The notes below the pieces were generated by a model. The model worked only from the letters and a program-made list of their open reading frames with translations, ran no database searches and was not told where the DNA came from. Source: Gnetum montanum (Eukaryota; Streptophyta; Gnetopsida; Gnetales; Gnetaceae). Taken from it: a stretch of 64,000 bases of DNA. The DNA lies in the NCBI GenBank assembly GCA_015680685.1, contig MNCI01035706.1, forward strand, positions 9,310 to 73,309. Direction: 5' to 3'. Below, one piece after another: positions 1-11,279 of this stretch (its first letter is position 1; each line of letters begins with the position of its first letter). The position numbers were made by a program, and so were the translations under genes.

Positions 1-3000
1 CTAGTCATCAAAGTCTTCCAACTCTGCCATGAGGTCCACCACCAAAGGTGGAACACAATGCAACCTCCAACAACAACAAACTACCTAAACCAAAGATGCC
101 CATGGCACCGATCGAACCTCCCCCTACGCCGCCCACCATAGAGCCAAAATTAGACCCGAGTGGGTACCCCTTTTCTGCTGGTGTAGGGCAGTCAGGAAAA
201 AATGAGGTAGGTTAACTTTACACCCGCTACAGAGGCTATGCATAAGATTGAAGTGCACTCCTAGCAACCTCTAGGTGTTTCCAGACCGCACGAAAAATCT
301 ATTGATCATAACAATCACATCCTTCCATAGAGGATCCAACACCGACTTTGGGACCTGACCACTCCTAGTCTTAGGCACAAGTCTTGCAAAGAAATCTTGT
401 GCATCCTACAATCCCCACCCCCGAAGTGACACCTCCTCCCCCTCCGTCAGCATGCACAAATAACACGCAATGGCCTCCCTCGTGAGGTCAATGCACACCC
501 CACTAAAGAACATGATATCCCCCCTGCTAGTTCATATAGAAGGGTCCATTTTCAAGGTCGAGGTCCCCTTGCAACAAAACTAGCACGTTAGTCCACCCAA
601 CTCTAAAAATCATATCCCAGATAACCAGGTTCTCCTGGTACGTCATGCAGGCGGGTTCGTAACTAGGAGTCACACCCATTGCCAAGTGTGCTTCCCTCCA
701 CATCCTAACTCCAATTGCCGCAACATGTGCCGATGATGGCGGCAACACCCCCTTGAAAACCCAATAATTTTGCATTTGCCAAAGCACCCACAGGATCGCA
801 GTAGCACAAGAATCACTCTCAAACTAAGTCATCGATGGAAGATTCATAGCCTGCCACACCCTCGAAAACAGGCATTACCAAATAGAGTGAGTGACAATTT
901 CCTCCCCCGCCATGCAAAGGGGACATGTGGCATTAACATTCACCCCCCGCCATCGTAATTCATGTCACACAAGGATAGCCATATGATGCACCAGCCATAT
1001 GAACATTTTAATCTTTTCGAGGAGCCTGCCCTTCCATAATTACCACCATCCCTTGACCTTTGGGTATTTAGTTCTAACCAACTACTTCAATGACACATGC
1101 AAAAGCCCTACCCTGATCATCTCCTACGCATGCAAGCATAAGGCCCACTAGATATGTGAATCCTGCGGAAAGGCCTATCATTACTAGTAATTACTATTCA
1201 TAAGTGTAATCCATTGGGCCAAATTATAGTCATGCTAGAGCAACCAATTAAGAAGCCCCTAGTACCGCATCGCAATGACATCCCAAAACAGGAGGATACC
1301 AAGCCCCCAAGCATTCTTAGGTCTAGCCACCATATCCCACCCAACCAAATGCATCCAGCTATCCCCTTTGCCTCCCGACCAAGTGAAATTCCTAATATGT
1401 TGGTCGACTTTCTATATGATGTTTGTCGAAGGAAAGGCAGCTGAAGCTGTCTACCAAGCAATGGCTAAAAGCACTAATGTAGCCAATAGTAACCCCCCGG
1501 CTTAAGACAAAAACTAAGTCGTCCAATTACCGATCTATTCCTTCATCCTCCGAAGAAGACCTGCCCACATGTCTCTAATGCCAATCGTACAAGGGTAGCC
1601 CAAGATAATTGTCATCCATGGGCCCTAGCAAAATCCCTAGTAGTTGCACAATCTAGCCCCAAACCCTAACATCCATATTTAGCATATGAACCATCAATTT
1701 ACCCTAATTGATCTCTAATCCAACCTCCTCCACCATGCATTGCAACGCCCTATTAATCGCCAACGCTTGGGGCACCACCACCCAAGAAAACAAGATGATG
1801 TTGTCAGCATAGTGCTCAACTAGGCAATTGACACCCCCAATGTCCAAGCCTCTCACCTCGTCCACCAGGCAATAGGTTTGCATCACGTCCATGACCAAAA
1901 TAAACAAATATGACGACAAGGGGCCCCCTAACGTGACCCCTTGCCAATGGAGAAAAACCCCCAAAACCGCCCCTCTAGATTCATCAAGAAAGCTCTCGAT
2001 GCCTGAATATGTATACAAAGTGTAGATGGAAACCTTTTCGCAACATTATGTCCTAGAGGGCACTCTAGGACACTGTGTCATAAGCTTTCATAATATCAAG
2101 TTTAAGACACATACCTGGGTATTTAGTCACTCTCAGTGAATGCATCACTTCCAAAACCAAAATAACCTGGTCTTGAATATACCTGTCCTTGATGAATCCA
2201 ACTTGTTGCTCCCCAACTAAGTGTGGCATCATAGGCCCCATTTAGGCCACCAGCATTTTAGTAAACAAGCTAAGCAGAGTGTTGCACATCCCAATTAGCC
2301 AAAAATGGACAAGAGTCATGGGGTTGGCAATCTTGGGGATAAGCACTAGCCAAGGGCAATTGATCTCCTACCAAACTTGCCACCAACACAACATGGCATT
2401 AAAGACATCCAGTAAATTATCCCCCAACACATCAATGAAGGCTCAAAAAAAATTCCACCGGCCACCCATCAAGACCAGGTGCCCTCCCCTGCTTCATAGA
2501 AGTAAGGGCCTCCCTTAACTCTTCCCAACTAAAAGGGGCCAACAACCTCTGATTATCAATCTCATTCAAGATCTGCCCAATATCAATGGAGAGAGGCACA
2601 ATCTCCTTCCGCTGCCAAATTCCCAATCAATAGTCCATCAACGCCTAGGCAACCTCTTGTTTCCCTTCCACCGTAGTGCCTACAACCTTGATATTATGGA
2701 TCTATTTGGAGATCCGTGCTAAATAGGCAACTGCAAATAAAAACAAGTGTTCCTATCCCCCTTCCGAAGCCAATGCGCTTGTTCCCGTTGCCTTCAACAG
2801 GTTTCCTCCTCAGTGTCCAAGTTCTAGAGCTCCACAAGCAACTCCCCTTCGTTGTCTTCCAAAACATGCCTTTGCTCCTACGTCACTTGAATAGTCGCTA
2901 AATGCTCTATCAACTCACCACGGTAGGACCAAAAAGAATATTTATCCTCCACCTTCAATGCCCTAACGCTCTGTTTCAACAGGGTCAAGCCCTGCTTAAA

Positions 3001-3060
3001 AAAGTCCATAAGATCAGTAGGGGAGGGATAGTCCCGAATCATGACCTATGGATTATAGTC
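1..3060 (-). mobile_element. LINE copy A (L1-type), 5'-truncated, cut by window edge
   Basis: A decayed L1-type non-LTR retrotransposon read right to left. From about 3060 down it shows the linker between endonuclease and RT (DFFKQGL near 3000), the RT N-terminus ending in GLDGWPVEFF (about 2450-2480), the RT core with YADN at 1800-1811, the RT C-terminal part near 1200-1460, and the post-zinc-finger region with DLENGPF near 540. The last 500 bases match, when translated, the region at 14540-14980 of full-length copy D, so A and D are one subfamily. The 5' part is missing and the 3' end (coiled coil and tail) lies left of base 1. Many stops and frame changes mark it as dead. It is in sense orientation with the host gene, inside its large intron. 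Confidence 0.88.
1704..2626 (-). pseudogene. Reverse transcriptase core of LINE A
   Basis: Two open stretches belong to one broken RT. The segment 2432-2626 gives the N-terminal palm with the plant-L1 signature GRAPGLDGWPVEFF. The segment 1704-2018 gives GVTLGGPLSSYLFILVMD followed by EHYADNIILF. In active L1 elements the catalytic box is Y/FxDD; here the second aspartate is asparagine, as in copy D at 13256-13267. The two halves are separated by frame changes at 2020-2430. This would copy element RNA by target-primed reverse transcription if intact; here it cannot be functional. Confidence 0.85.
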
Positions 3061-5550
3061 AGGAACTTTAACTAGCAACTTCATGCTTGGGAAAAATAAA
3101 ATGAAGAAGAGAATGATCCATGGGGTAGTAGAGAATGTGCCCCATTTCTCAATGACTATTGCCTCATAAATCTTAATATTCAAGGATGTTAGTTTACTTG
3201 GAGTGATAAGCAACAAGGACCAAAAAGAGTGCTTTCAAGGATTGACTATGTTTGGGTAAGATCTTCCTTACTATTTCTCTCTCAATTTGCTTTCACTGAC
3301 TTTGAATGTAGGGTTCTGACCATAGGCCCTTGCTCCTAGTCTTTGAAAACTCACATAATGGCAAAGGGGCATCCTCTCCATTCTGGTTAGAATGTACATA
3401 GTTACAAATATCATGGCTAAAGGTGCTGGTTACTAAAGCTTATGCTCCATATCTTCATAGTCAAGACCCACAAGACTTTCTTAAGTAGGCATTGTCCCTA
3501 GTGAAGAAAAACATTAAAAGTCATCCTACACATTTGAAATACTCTTTTAAATTCCTCAAGGAACAGAGGATTCAACTCCTTGACCAAATTCAATCCCTCC
3601 AAGAATAAGCATGGGATTTGAATGATGACAAGATGAAGGTCCTTCATCATCTGCAATTGATTTCTCAAGAAGAGAAGTCTTACTAGAAGGAGTGGTTTAA
3701 GAACAAGATAGTTGAGAGATGGTGACAAAAAGACCAAATTTTTGTGTGCTGCTACAAAGGCATCCAAGAATGCCAAGCAAATACACATGATGCACGTAAG
3801 TAATGATTTAACCTCTGATCCTAACAAGATTGTTGAAGCCATGAAGAGTTACTGGTGAAACATTTGGGATAAGGGAACATCCTCTCCCATCTCTATACCT
3901 AGTCAACAAGTCCTTGATCAACAAGACAACCACCAATTATTAACTCCTATCTCAAAGGCTAATATTTTTGAACTAATCTTTATAACGAAGACTGGTCAGG
4001 TCCCTGGACAATATGGGTGGCCAATTGAATTTTTCAAATAACTTTTTGACATTCTCAATGATAATATTGTGCATTCTTTTAATCTGATGCCCATCTTGGT
4101 CAAACAAAAAGAAGCTAGCTTTGCTAAAGGTTGGTACATTCAAGATCATATCCTTCTCCTTCAAAAGTTCATGCATTCTACCCATCAAGCAAAATTCTAG
4201 GTATGTTCCTCAAAATTCATATTGCAAAGGCTTGTGACATGGCTAGTTTGTCTGCTTTGTAAGATAACCTACGCAAGAAAGGATTTGCTAATAATCTTGT
4301 CCAATTATGTCTTTACATGCAATGCTCTAGTGCCTACTCATTTGATATTAATAGGCACCTTAGGGGATTTTCCTCCCCATAAATGCTTTGATGTCTCCCT
4401 ACCTTTTCATCTTGGCTATGGACTCTATGAATGCTTATTGCAGGTCTGAGGGTGTCAAAGGGCTCCAAGTGAAAGGCATCACATGCACTGTCAACCACTA
4501 CACAGATGACACAATTGTCACCACAAAAGCCACTATCATGTAAGCAAAAGCTATCAAGAGGATGCTTCATTACATGTGTAAAGAGCCAAGTCTCAACAAT
4601 AACCAAGGAAAATCCACTACTCGCTTTGTTCAAACTAGTCTAATGAAAGGAAGAATTTGTAGAGCCTTGGGCACTAGACATGATTCACTTGGGGATACGT
4701 ACCTAGGAATCCCCATTTACTCTTGGCAGCATAATGCAACATGGTTGAGCTTCATTCAAAGATTCTAGAACCATATTCAACATTGGACCCCCAAATCTTA
4801 AACTAGTAAGGGAAGGATTCTCTCAACAACTTCTATGCTCTTAGCTATCTCTAGATATGTTGTTTTGGTTAGTTGGTATGGGAATAAGGAAGAATAAAAA
4901 TTCCATCTGTTTTGATAGGAAAGATTGCATTTTGTTAAGTCATTATAACCTGATTAGGAGAATTAATGATGGCGATTATGCACTCTAGATCCAAATCATT
5001 AGACAAAAGTATGAAACTTGAGTGTCAAGTCCAAATGACTTCGTTGTATGGTAAGGCATATGTCCACAATTTAACATCATTAATCAATGCTCCCCACCAA
5101 TGCAGTTCACCCCAAAATAGATTATCAAAGTGAAGTACAAGATACTGCAAATTTGCCATCTCACCTAGAAGGATAGGATCCCTAACAAAATTAAAGTATT
5201 TTTATGGCTTATCAAATGTGTGATTTCAACCAAGGACTTTCTCCTACACTACGGCCTCAACATCGATGCCCATTGCCCTTTGTGTCAAAACAATATAACC
5301 AAGACTCTATAACACCTCTTGTTTCATTGTGAGTTTAGTCATCATGTTTGGCAAGCTAGCGGCTTTAATCCTCTCACATAACTAACAAATGATTCTCTTG
5401 TAACTATCCTTGTCTAGGCCATTTGGAAAGCCAAGAATGCCTGTATCTTTAATTTGGCCTTGATTCCCCCCAAACCAACACAAACACCCCCTCCCCCTCC
5501 CCAGCAATGTTTGGTTGCCTGCTTAGCCTAAAACTTGTGGAAGGAAGTGG

Positions 5551-6075
5551 TTGCCACTATGGAGATTACCCCAACCTTTGAGCCTAATTTTGCACAAGTT
5601 TTATTCAATAAGGAGTTATCAAATCTAGTTGTTGTTGTCGATTGGGGAAAACTATTACTGCTAAAAGGGAAGCCAAACTTCCAAAAGACCCAATTCTTCA
5701 AATGCTAGCATGGAACTAAAACCACTTAGCTATAGGGTTTACCTCGACCCTTGAACCTAAGTGTGCACAATTTTAGAATAATAAGAAGTTATGGAATCTT
5801 GTGGTTGTCAGTTGAGGGAAACTCCTTATTGCTAAAAGGGAAGATAGACTTTTTAGGCATCCAATTCTTCAAATGCTAGTGTGGGACTAAAACCATTTAG
5901 CTATGGGGATTACCCACCCTAGGAGAATAATTGTGCATGATTTTAGAACCATAAGGAGTTATGGACTCTAGTGGTTGTTGTCAATTGAGGAAAAATCCTT
6001 CTATTGCTAAAAGGGAAGCCAGACTTCCAAGGCACCCAATTCTTCAATTGCTACCATGGGACTAAAATCACTTTC
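5551..6075 (+). repeat. Three tandem copies of a ~172-bp segment in LINE B
   Basis: The same segment occurs three times in a row, starting near 5555, 5727 and 5898. Each copy runs from a 'ggagattacc' / 'agggtttacc' / 'ggggattacc' start through 'taaaagggaag' and 'cccaattcttcaa' (or 'tccaattcttcaa') to 'gggactaaaa' (or 'ggaactaaaa'). The copies have drifted by substitutions and short indels, so the duplication is old. It lies in the region after the zinc finger, which is single-copy in LINEs D, F and G. Each copy contains stops in the expected frame. Confidence 0.85.
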
Positions 6076-6715
6076 CAAGGTATGTGCATTTAGTTAATAG
6101 AGGAAGCCATCATGGAATACCTAGGCATTCTAAATAATAAGGAAATCATTCTTCCCTCCAACCACAACCTTCATGATGTTAAACCATTCTTCCAAGATCT
6201 GGTTCCATGAATCTCTAGTGGCCAAGTGCCCATGTCTAACCTACCTATTCTTTAGCAACATGTAGTAGACCTTGTGGACCAATTCTCTGTACAATCAGCT
6301 AATGCCTGGAAATTGGAAACTGTTCATTTTGATTTCCTGCACTACTTGCAATTGGGAAGATGAGTGGATCTTCCAAAAAACATTTCTTGCAACTTTAAAA
6401 CATAAACAAGCTGGCAAGCACTCTAGTCTCGTACTTGCCTTGGGGTAAGTTGTATGTGCTCCTAGCCCTAGCCCCAACAAGAACCTCCTAACATCAAAAG
6501 ACTTTCCTAGTTTACAAGAAGCACCCACTTGCACATGAAGGCACCTTGTCATCATGTCCCCTTGCTTCACACCTAGAGAACAGCAAAGCTATAGAGCCCA
6601 TTCCCACAAAGGGTGATAATGACACCATCAAGGTCATTCCATCAACAAGCAACAATACTGAAGATACCCAGATTTACAAGACACTAGAAGGGACTAGATA
6701 CAACAAGGGGTAGAA

Positions 6716-7355
6716 GTGGAGCTACAAGGTAAAACTAAGAAGAAGCTAAAAGAAATGGAGGAGAGCATCAAAAAAGAAATGGAAAACAAATTCACTGTCG
6801 ACAGCCTTCAAGCCACTAAGGATATAAATATGCATCTAAAATGGGAGCTGCAAAGAAGGTGGTTGATAGAACAAGAGGATGCCAAGCAAAAACAATTGTT
6901 GAAGGAGGTACCTCTGTGGAATAAACTGGAAAGCAAGCTCAAGGAGCATATTAGAGAAGATCTACAAAGCAAAGAGGAGGAAGCGAGGCTTAAAGAATTG
7001 GAGGAACAACAAAGACAAGCACAATAGAGTCAGAAGCAAGAAGAGATGTGAACAAGTTTCAACAAAAACCACAAATAAGATACAAGGGACTAGTTCATAC
7101 CAAAGAAATGTCCAATAGTCACCATGGGAGTTAACAAGGGCACCTCCCTAGGATCTATGATCCTACATTAGGTATATGTCATTCACTCTTCATCCCAACA
7201 AGGCAGGTGGCCAAGGAGGTAATGAACAAAAATAGTGGCAAGAAAGATATAAGGCATTCCAACAAACTGCAGGATTCCTCACCACCAAAGAGGGAAAAAG
7301 CATCACTATCATGGTTCATGAGCAAGAGAAGCCATGCTGCATTTGTAGAACTCTA
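6716..7355 (+). pseudogene. C-terminal coiled coil and terminal block of LINE B ORF2
   Basis: From 6716 the plus strand encodes about 103 residues almost wholly of K, E, Q, R and L in heptad-like order (MEESIKKEMENKF, KLKEHIREDLQSKEEEARL), a strong coiled-coil pattern. After a stop and some drift, 7225-7355 in another frame gives ERYKAFQQTAGFLTTKEG and EQEKPCCICRTL. The same terminal block occurs in LINEs C, D, E, F, G and H, always just before the 3' UTR, so it is part of the element and not a host exon. Its function is unknown; I know of no named domain that matches. Confidence 0.75.
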
Positions 7356-7650
7356 CCTTTTCCATAATGATGTGTCATTTTTGTCATTTTGTTAGCAGAT
7401 TTTGTTTCCAGTTTTATAGTTTTGTTAGGAATAATGGGTATGAAGCGAGGGTGGGATCTTTCCTGGGCCCCTTTCATGGCTGGTCAGTCTTCTTTGTCAT
7501 TTTGTTAGGCTTCATTAGACTGGGGGAGCCTTCTCCCCTGTTTTTAATCTTGCCTCATATATGGGGTACCTCTCTCCCCGTACTTAAAGTAAATTTTTCT
7601 GTAATATAATATACCCTAACCTTTCTAAGAAATTAATATTTTAATCAAGC

Positions 7651-7895
7651 CAAAGAAAATATGGGCTCACATGGTACTTTTTTTAAAATTATTTAACATT
7701 TAAATCTCAAATTTTGAAAGTTGAATTGATAACTAATTTTAAATCTCTACTCTATATGTAAAATCAAGTTAGTCCATTAAATTTAAGCACAATCAGATAA
7801 CTTTAATTTTCTTATGTATTTTTATTAATTAAATATTCAGTGAATTAAAAAATCCAAGATAATGCCAAAATAAACCATGGATCCAAAAATTCATT
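7651..7895. other. AT-rich intron sequence between LINE B and LINE C
   Basis: Very AT-rich, with no exon-like block, repeat or RNA gene that I can recognise on either strand. It is probably original intron sequence of the decarboxylase gene. Confidence 0.6.
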
Positions 7896-7912
7896 AATTT
7901 CATAGTATTATT
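7896..7912 (+). repeat. Left target-site duplication of LINE C
   Basis: AATTTCATAGTATTATT, repeated without mismatch at 8640-8656. The pair brackets LINE C and proves insertion by target-primed reverse transcription. Confidence 0.93.
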
Positions 7913-8639
7913 GCAGCAAGAGGAGCTGCAATGATAAACCCTAGAATGTGAAGCAGATGAACAATGGGCAAGGGAGCGTCAAGAGGAGGCATTGTCGCTG
8001 TAGCTATGGCAGGTGCATGAACAAAACACTACCTCGTGGCTAAGAGAGGAGAAGTGCCCCTATGTGAGGATGCAAATTAACTGGGATGTTGCATGGCTGG
8101 AGCTGCACCATCACATTCACCTTGCTTCTACTAAACTGCATCTCGAGGGCAAAGGATCTACCGTTGAAATGGCGAGAAAGGCTGAGGCATTCAAGTTTTT
8201 CCAACAAGCAGTGGCTTTTATGGACACACAAGAGCTTCACGCACAGCTAGACCTATTGCATGCATAGATTCGGCCAAACTATAGGTATGCATATCTCCCC
8301 CTACCACCACCATTAGGGGGTGATTGATGTGCATGGTTCCTGTGTGTTTCTTCTCCTATCCTTGTTTCTCGATTTTGTCTAATTTTTGCAATCTATTTGT
8401 TTGTCTTTTGCTACTAGCTGTTGCTATCTTGGTTGTTGGGGCTAGGTTTCCCCTTCCCCACCCACACCATACAACACTGAGTCCTTTGGGGTGATCCGTT
8501 TCCCCATTTTGTAGAGAGGTGGTTACATGCCACCTTGATTTTTTGTCACTATCCCAACCCACCCACACCCCCTAGTTTTGTTATTTCTAAGCTACACATA
8601 TTTGTCTTTTTAATACATACCTGAAATTTACCTCAAAAA
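7913..8639 (+). mobile_element. LINE copy C, 727-bp 5'-truncated L1 3' end
   Basis: A short L1 copy bounded by a perfect 17-bp target-site duplication and ending in a short A tract (8634-8639). It starts inside the coiled-coil segment (EEALSL, WLREEKCPY) and includes the C-terminal block (about 8167-8267, KFFQQAVAFMDTQELHAQ), then a pyrimidine-rich 3' UTR. Because insertion borders are exact, this copy fixes the 3' end of the family and shows that the coiled coil and terminal block belong to the mobile unit. The reading frame is open from 8013 to 8267, better preserved than most copies. Confidence 0.92.
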
Positions 8640-8656
8640 AATTTCATAGTATTATT
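8640..8656 (+). repeat. Right target-site duplication of LINE C
   Basis: The 17-bp match of 7896-7912, directly after the A tract of LINE C. Confidence 0.93.
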
Positions 8657-9795
8657 ATAAAATAATGTTATACTTTGTCATCCTCATTCACTAATAAAAT
8701 TATTTTTTCTCTTAAAATAATAAATAGTTAGAAAGAAATTGTAAATAAATAGTAAACATTCTTAAATTACCCAATCAAAAGTCTTCATATTAATTTAAAA
8801 ACATTAGACACATCTACAAATACATAACATTCAAAACAAGCTCAAGTCTAAGTATTTAATAGAGTATTAAGATCGCATCTATGAATGTGAGGCACTAGAC
8901 ATTAAATACATATTGCAACATAAGAAAAGAATTCAAAATCCTTCAAATGGGCTTCTAACCGCATAAGAAGTCAGAACCCCAAAAATTTATTATTACAAAC
9001 ACTCACTTTATAGAATGTGAAGCATTGAAAATTTAAAATAAATACAAATGCAGAAAAGCATCTAACTTCACTGATCTTTCACAATATAGAATGTTTCACA
9101 GGTTAGCAAGTTCTCTCTTGACAATCACCACTAATTTAAAATTCAGCAATTTTTCACCACTTTAGGAAAAAGTTGCTGACTTTTTCATTATGAAAAAGTC
9201 ACCAATACAACATGACTTTTTCAACTAACGTTTTCATAAAAGTTGTGAAAAAATGATGAATTTTTTAAAAATGTTTCTTAAATATAATAAAACATTTATA
9301 ATTTAATTCAGTTAAAAAAATTTTAATTCAAAATTCCTCGATTGTAATTTTTATTAAAGTTAATAAAAATTAGTTAACAAGCTTGCTCTTCTACTCCTAA
9401 GCCTCAATGGTCTTATAATGTACAAATTAATGATTAGTATAAATTTTCAGCTGATTAGTGATTACAATGGATCTAACAATGAGTGATAGTGATGACAATT
9501 ACATTCCTAATGAAGATGTGCATGACATGGTTAAAAGGAGCCAATGTATCTTTTGATGTAAATTTAGAAAAGGCACCATTGATAACCATGAATGAATATT
9601 TAGAAATGAAAAAATGCATAACCTTTTGGAGCTATTAGAGTAGCCACTTTAGAAATAATTCAATAACCTCAATTTTATTAAAGGAAAAGAATGATAGAGC
9701 TACACCAAACATAATAACAAGTGCAGCTAATTGATAGTTACTTTGTTGCTTTATATTTAATATATTATGAACATTTTACAATTAGACATTAATGT
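8657..9795. other. AT-rich intron sequence with a foldback repeat
   Basis: No exon of the decarboxylase and no ORF of note. The stretch is AT-rich, and the only structure seen is the inverted repeat described at 9148-9260. Confidence 0.55.
9148..9260. repeat. Foldback (MITE-like) inverted repeat
   Basis: Left arm at about 9148-9190 (ttttcaccacttt...gactttttcat) and right arm at about 9213-9257 are imperfect inverted copies of each other over roughly 40 bases. Inside the left arm, 9178-9200 is itself a perfect 11-bp hairpin around one base. The size fits a small foldback element or decayed MITE. No clear target duplication was found. Confidence 0.5.
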
Positions 9796-9812
9796 AACAT
9801 GTTTTATATTTT
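9796..9812 (+). repeat. Left target-site duplication of LINE D
   Basis: AACATGTTTTATATTTT; it recurs at 16027-16043 with one T/C difference. Confidence 0.9.
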
Positions 9813-9852
9813 GCACATAAGAAAAGCGCAAGTGTTTGAAAAAGATGAACGG

Positions 9853-11240
9853 ATGGTGAATTTGAAATCTAGTCTGGGCAGGAGTCAAAGTGGGGTGGTG
9901 GATGATGAGAGTGGGGGTTTGGCATTGAGGGGTGTTGATGATGTCCAGCTGGCCTAGGATCCCAAGGCAACAGGTGTTGAGGCATGTGTTAGAGGGGAGG
10001 GATCTATGTGGCCCTAGGTCAAGGTAGTTCCTAGCAAGAGGCTTCACACCTTGGAGCATAGTCTGATTGGGAAATTTGTCTCGACGAGTGCCTTCACTAA
10101 GCTTGAGGTGGTGCGGAAATGGGCAACGACACAATGGAATTTCCACTTGGTTGTTGTGCGAAGCCTTCCGAGATAGCTTTTGCTGTTCATTTTCCCAACG
10201 GTTGTGGATAGAGACCAAGTGTTGGTGGGCGGTCCATGGTTTTTCAGAGTGAGGGGTTGGCGTTAACCTAGTGGAGGCCAAGGGCACATTAGGACCCAAA
10301 TTTGTTCTCACGGGCTCTAATTTGGTTCCATGTATCAAGAATACCCTAGGAAATGTCAATGCGAACCTTTCTTAGGGTGTTGGTTGGGTTTTTTGGGAAG
10401 TTTATCTCTTTCGATAAACCCACTAATTCTTTGGATCGAATGGGATATGCACGCTTTTGTGTCTGGCGATCCCTAGCACCCAAAGACTTAATTCAAGAAG
10501 TTGTCCTGGACATGCCTTCCGGAGAAGAGAAGATCCAAGTGCAGTATGAAAATGTTGTGGTTGATGGGCTTGCAGGACAGCACCTAGTGCAAGCTCCTTG
10601 TGGTGTGTGGGGTAAGGCAAGCTACACTACTATGTCTTGTTGAGTGGCCCACAATGCGCAGGGCCTGAAGCGGTCAGAGGATGGTAGGACGATTGTTAGC
10701 CAAAAGGGGGGCAAGAATCCAACAAAGGGTCAAGCCCAAAATGTGGCACCTGGGCAAGCTCGAACTACGTCGAGGGGAGGTACTGCTACAGCTAAGGAAA
10801 AGGTGCATGTTGGTGGGATGACAGATGCTTCTGCCTTCCCCCCGCCCCCCTGGCCCAAACTTTAGGTGGTTGTGTGAAAGGAGGGACCGACTTCCGCCAT
10901 GTGTGAGGCTGTGCAAAAGAAGGGACTTGTTTCCCCCATTTGAGATGTGATGAGGTTGGCTTAGGGAGCTTTAGGGGATAATGGGTTGACCTCGGGCAAT
11001 GAGGACGTCTCTGCCTCTCTGAGATCACCTGCAGATGAGGAGAATGGGGCACCTCGGAGCCTTGACAAAGGGTCTAGGGGAGGGGTTTCCCCACCACAGA
11101 GTTGGGCTTCACTGTTCAAGGGATGTCCTTTGCCCTCCATGGACGAGAATCTGAAAGGGGGTGTTTTTGTGGAAGGGGGAGGGTTTCCAGTCTTCCCTGA
11201 TTCAAAGAAGATCAGTAGACCACTAAGCCCTATTTCTTAA
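9853..11240 (+). pseudogene. LINE D ORF1 (DUF4283-type nucleic-acid-binding protein), broken
   Basis: The ATG at 9853 opens the frame MVNLKSSLGRSQSGVVDDES. The following region shows LIGKFVSTSAFTKLEVVRKW and, after a stop, VDRDQVLVGGPWFF, the typical plant L1 ORF1 DUF4283 pattern. From 10353 another frame gives KFISFDKPTNSLDRMGYARF. Then comes a low-complexity K/G/T/P-rich part (10644-11240). In plant L1 elements this protein binds element RNA and often has a CCHC knuckle; I see only a weak remnant near 10590 here. Several stops and at least two frame changes make it a pseudogene. Confidence 0.75.
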
Positions 11241-11279
11241 ACTAAACAGGCCCAACAAGAAATTGACCTGGGGATCCAG

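Larger units (their letters stand above)
3061..7650 (+). mobile_element. LINE copy B (L1-type), 5'-truncated
   Basis: A plus-strand L1-type LINE that begins inside the endonuclease domain (a decayed GDFN...LHAWEK block at 3061-3110, then RIDYVWV near 3240-3260). It continues through RT (YGWPIEFF at about 4013, YTDD at 4499-4510), the zinc finger (CPLCQNN near 5275, HLLFHCEFSHHVWQ near 5313-5355), a triplicated segment, a coiled coil (6716-7027) and the C-terminal block (7225-7355), ending in an AT-rich tail near 7610-7650. Compared with copy G it lacks sequence between the RT N-terminus and the QDHILLLQKFMH block, so RT has an internal deletion. It lies head to head with LINE A at about 3060. 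I found no target-site duplication. Confidence 0.87.

Noticed and set aside
1-3060. LINE A and LINE B as one twin-primed, 5'-inverted insertion
   Set aside because: Both contain RT and C-terminal parts, so they overlap in content. A twin-primed insertion would share no overlapping part.
6716-7027. Coiled-coil ORF as a host gene
   Set aside because: The same segment occurs at the same place in other LINE copies and inside the target duplication of copy C.
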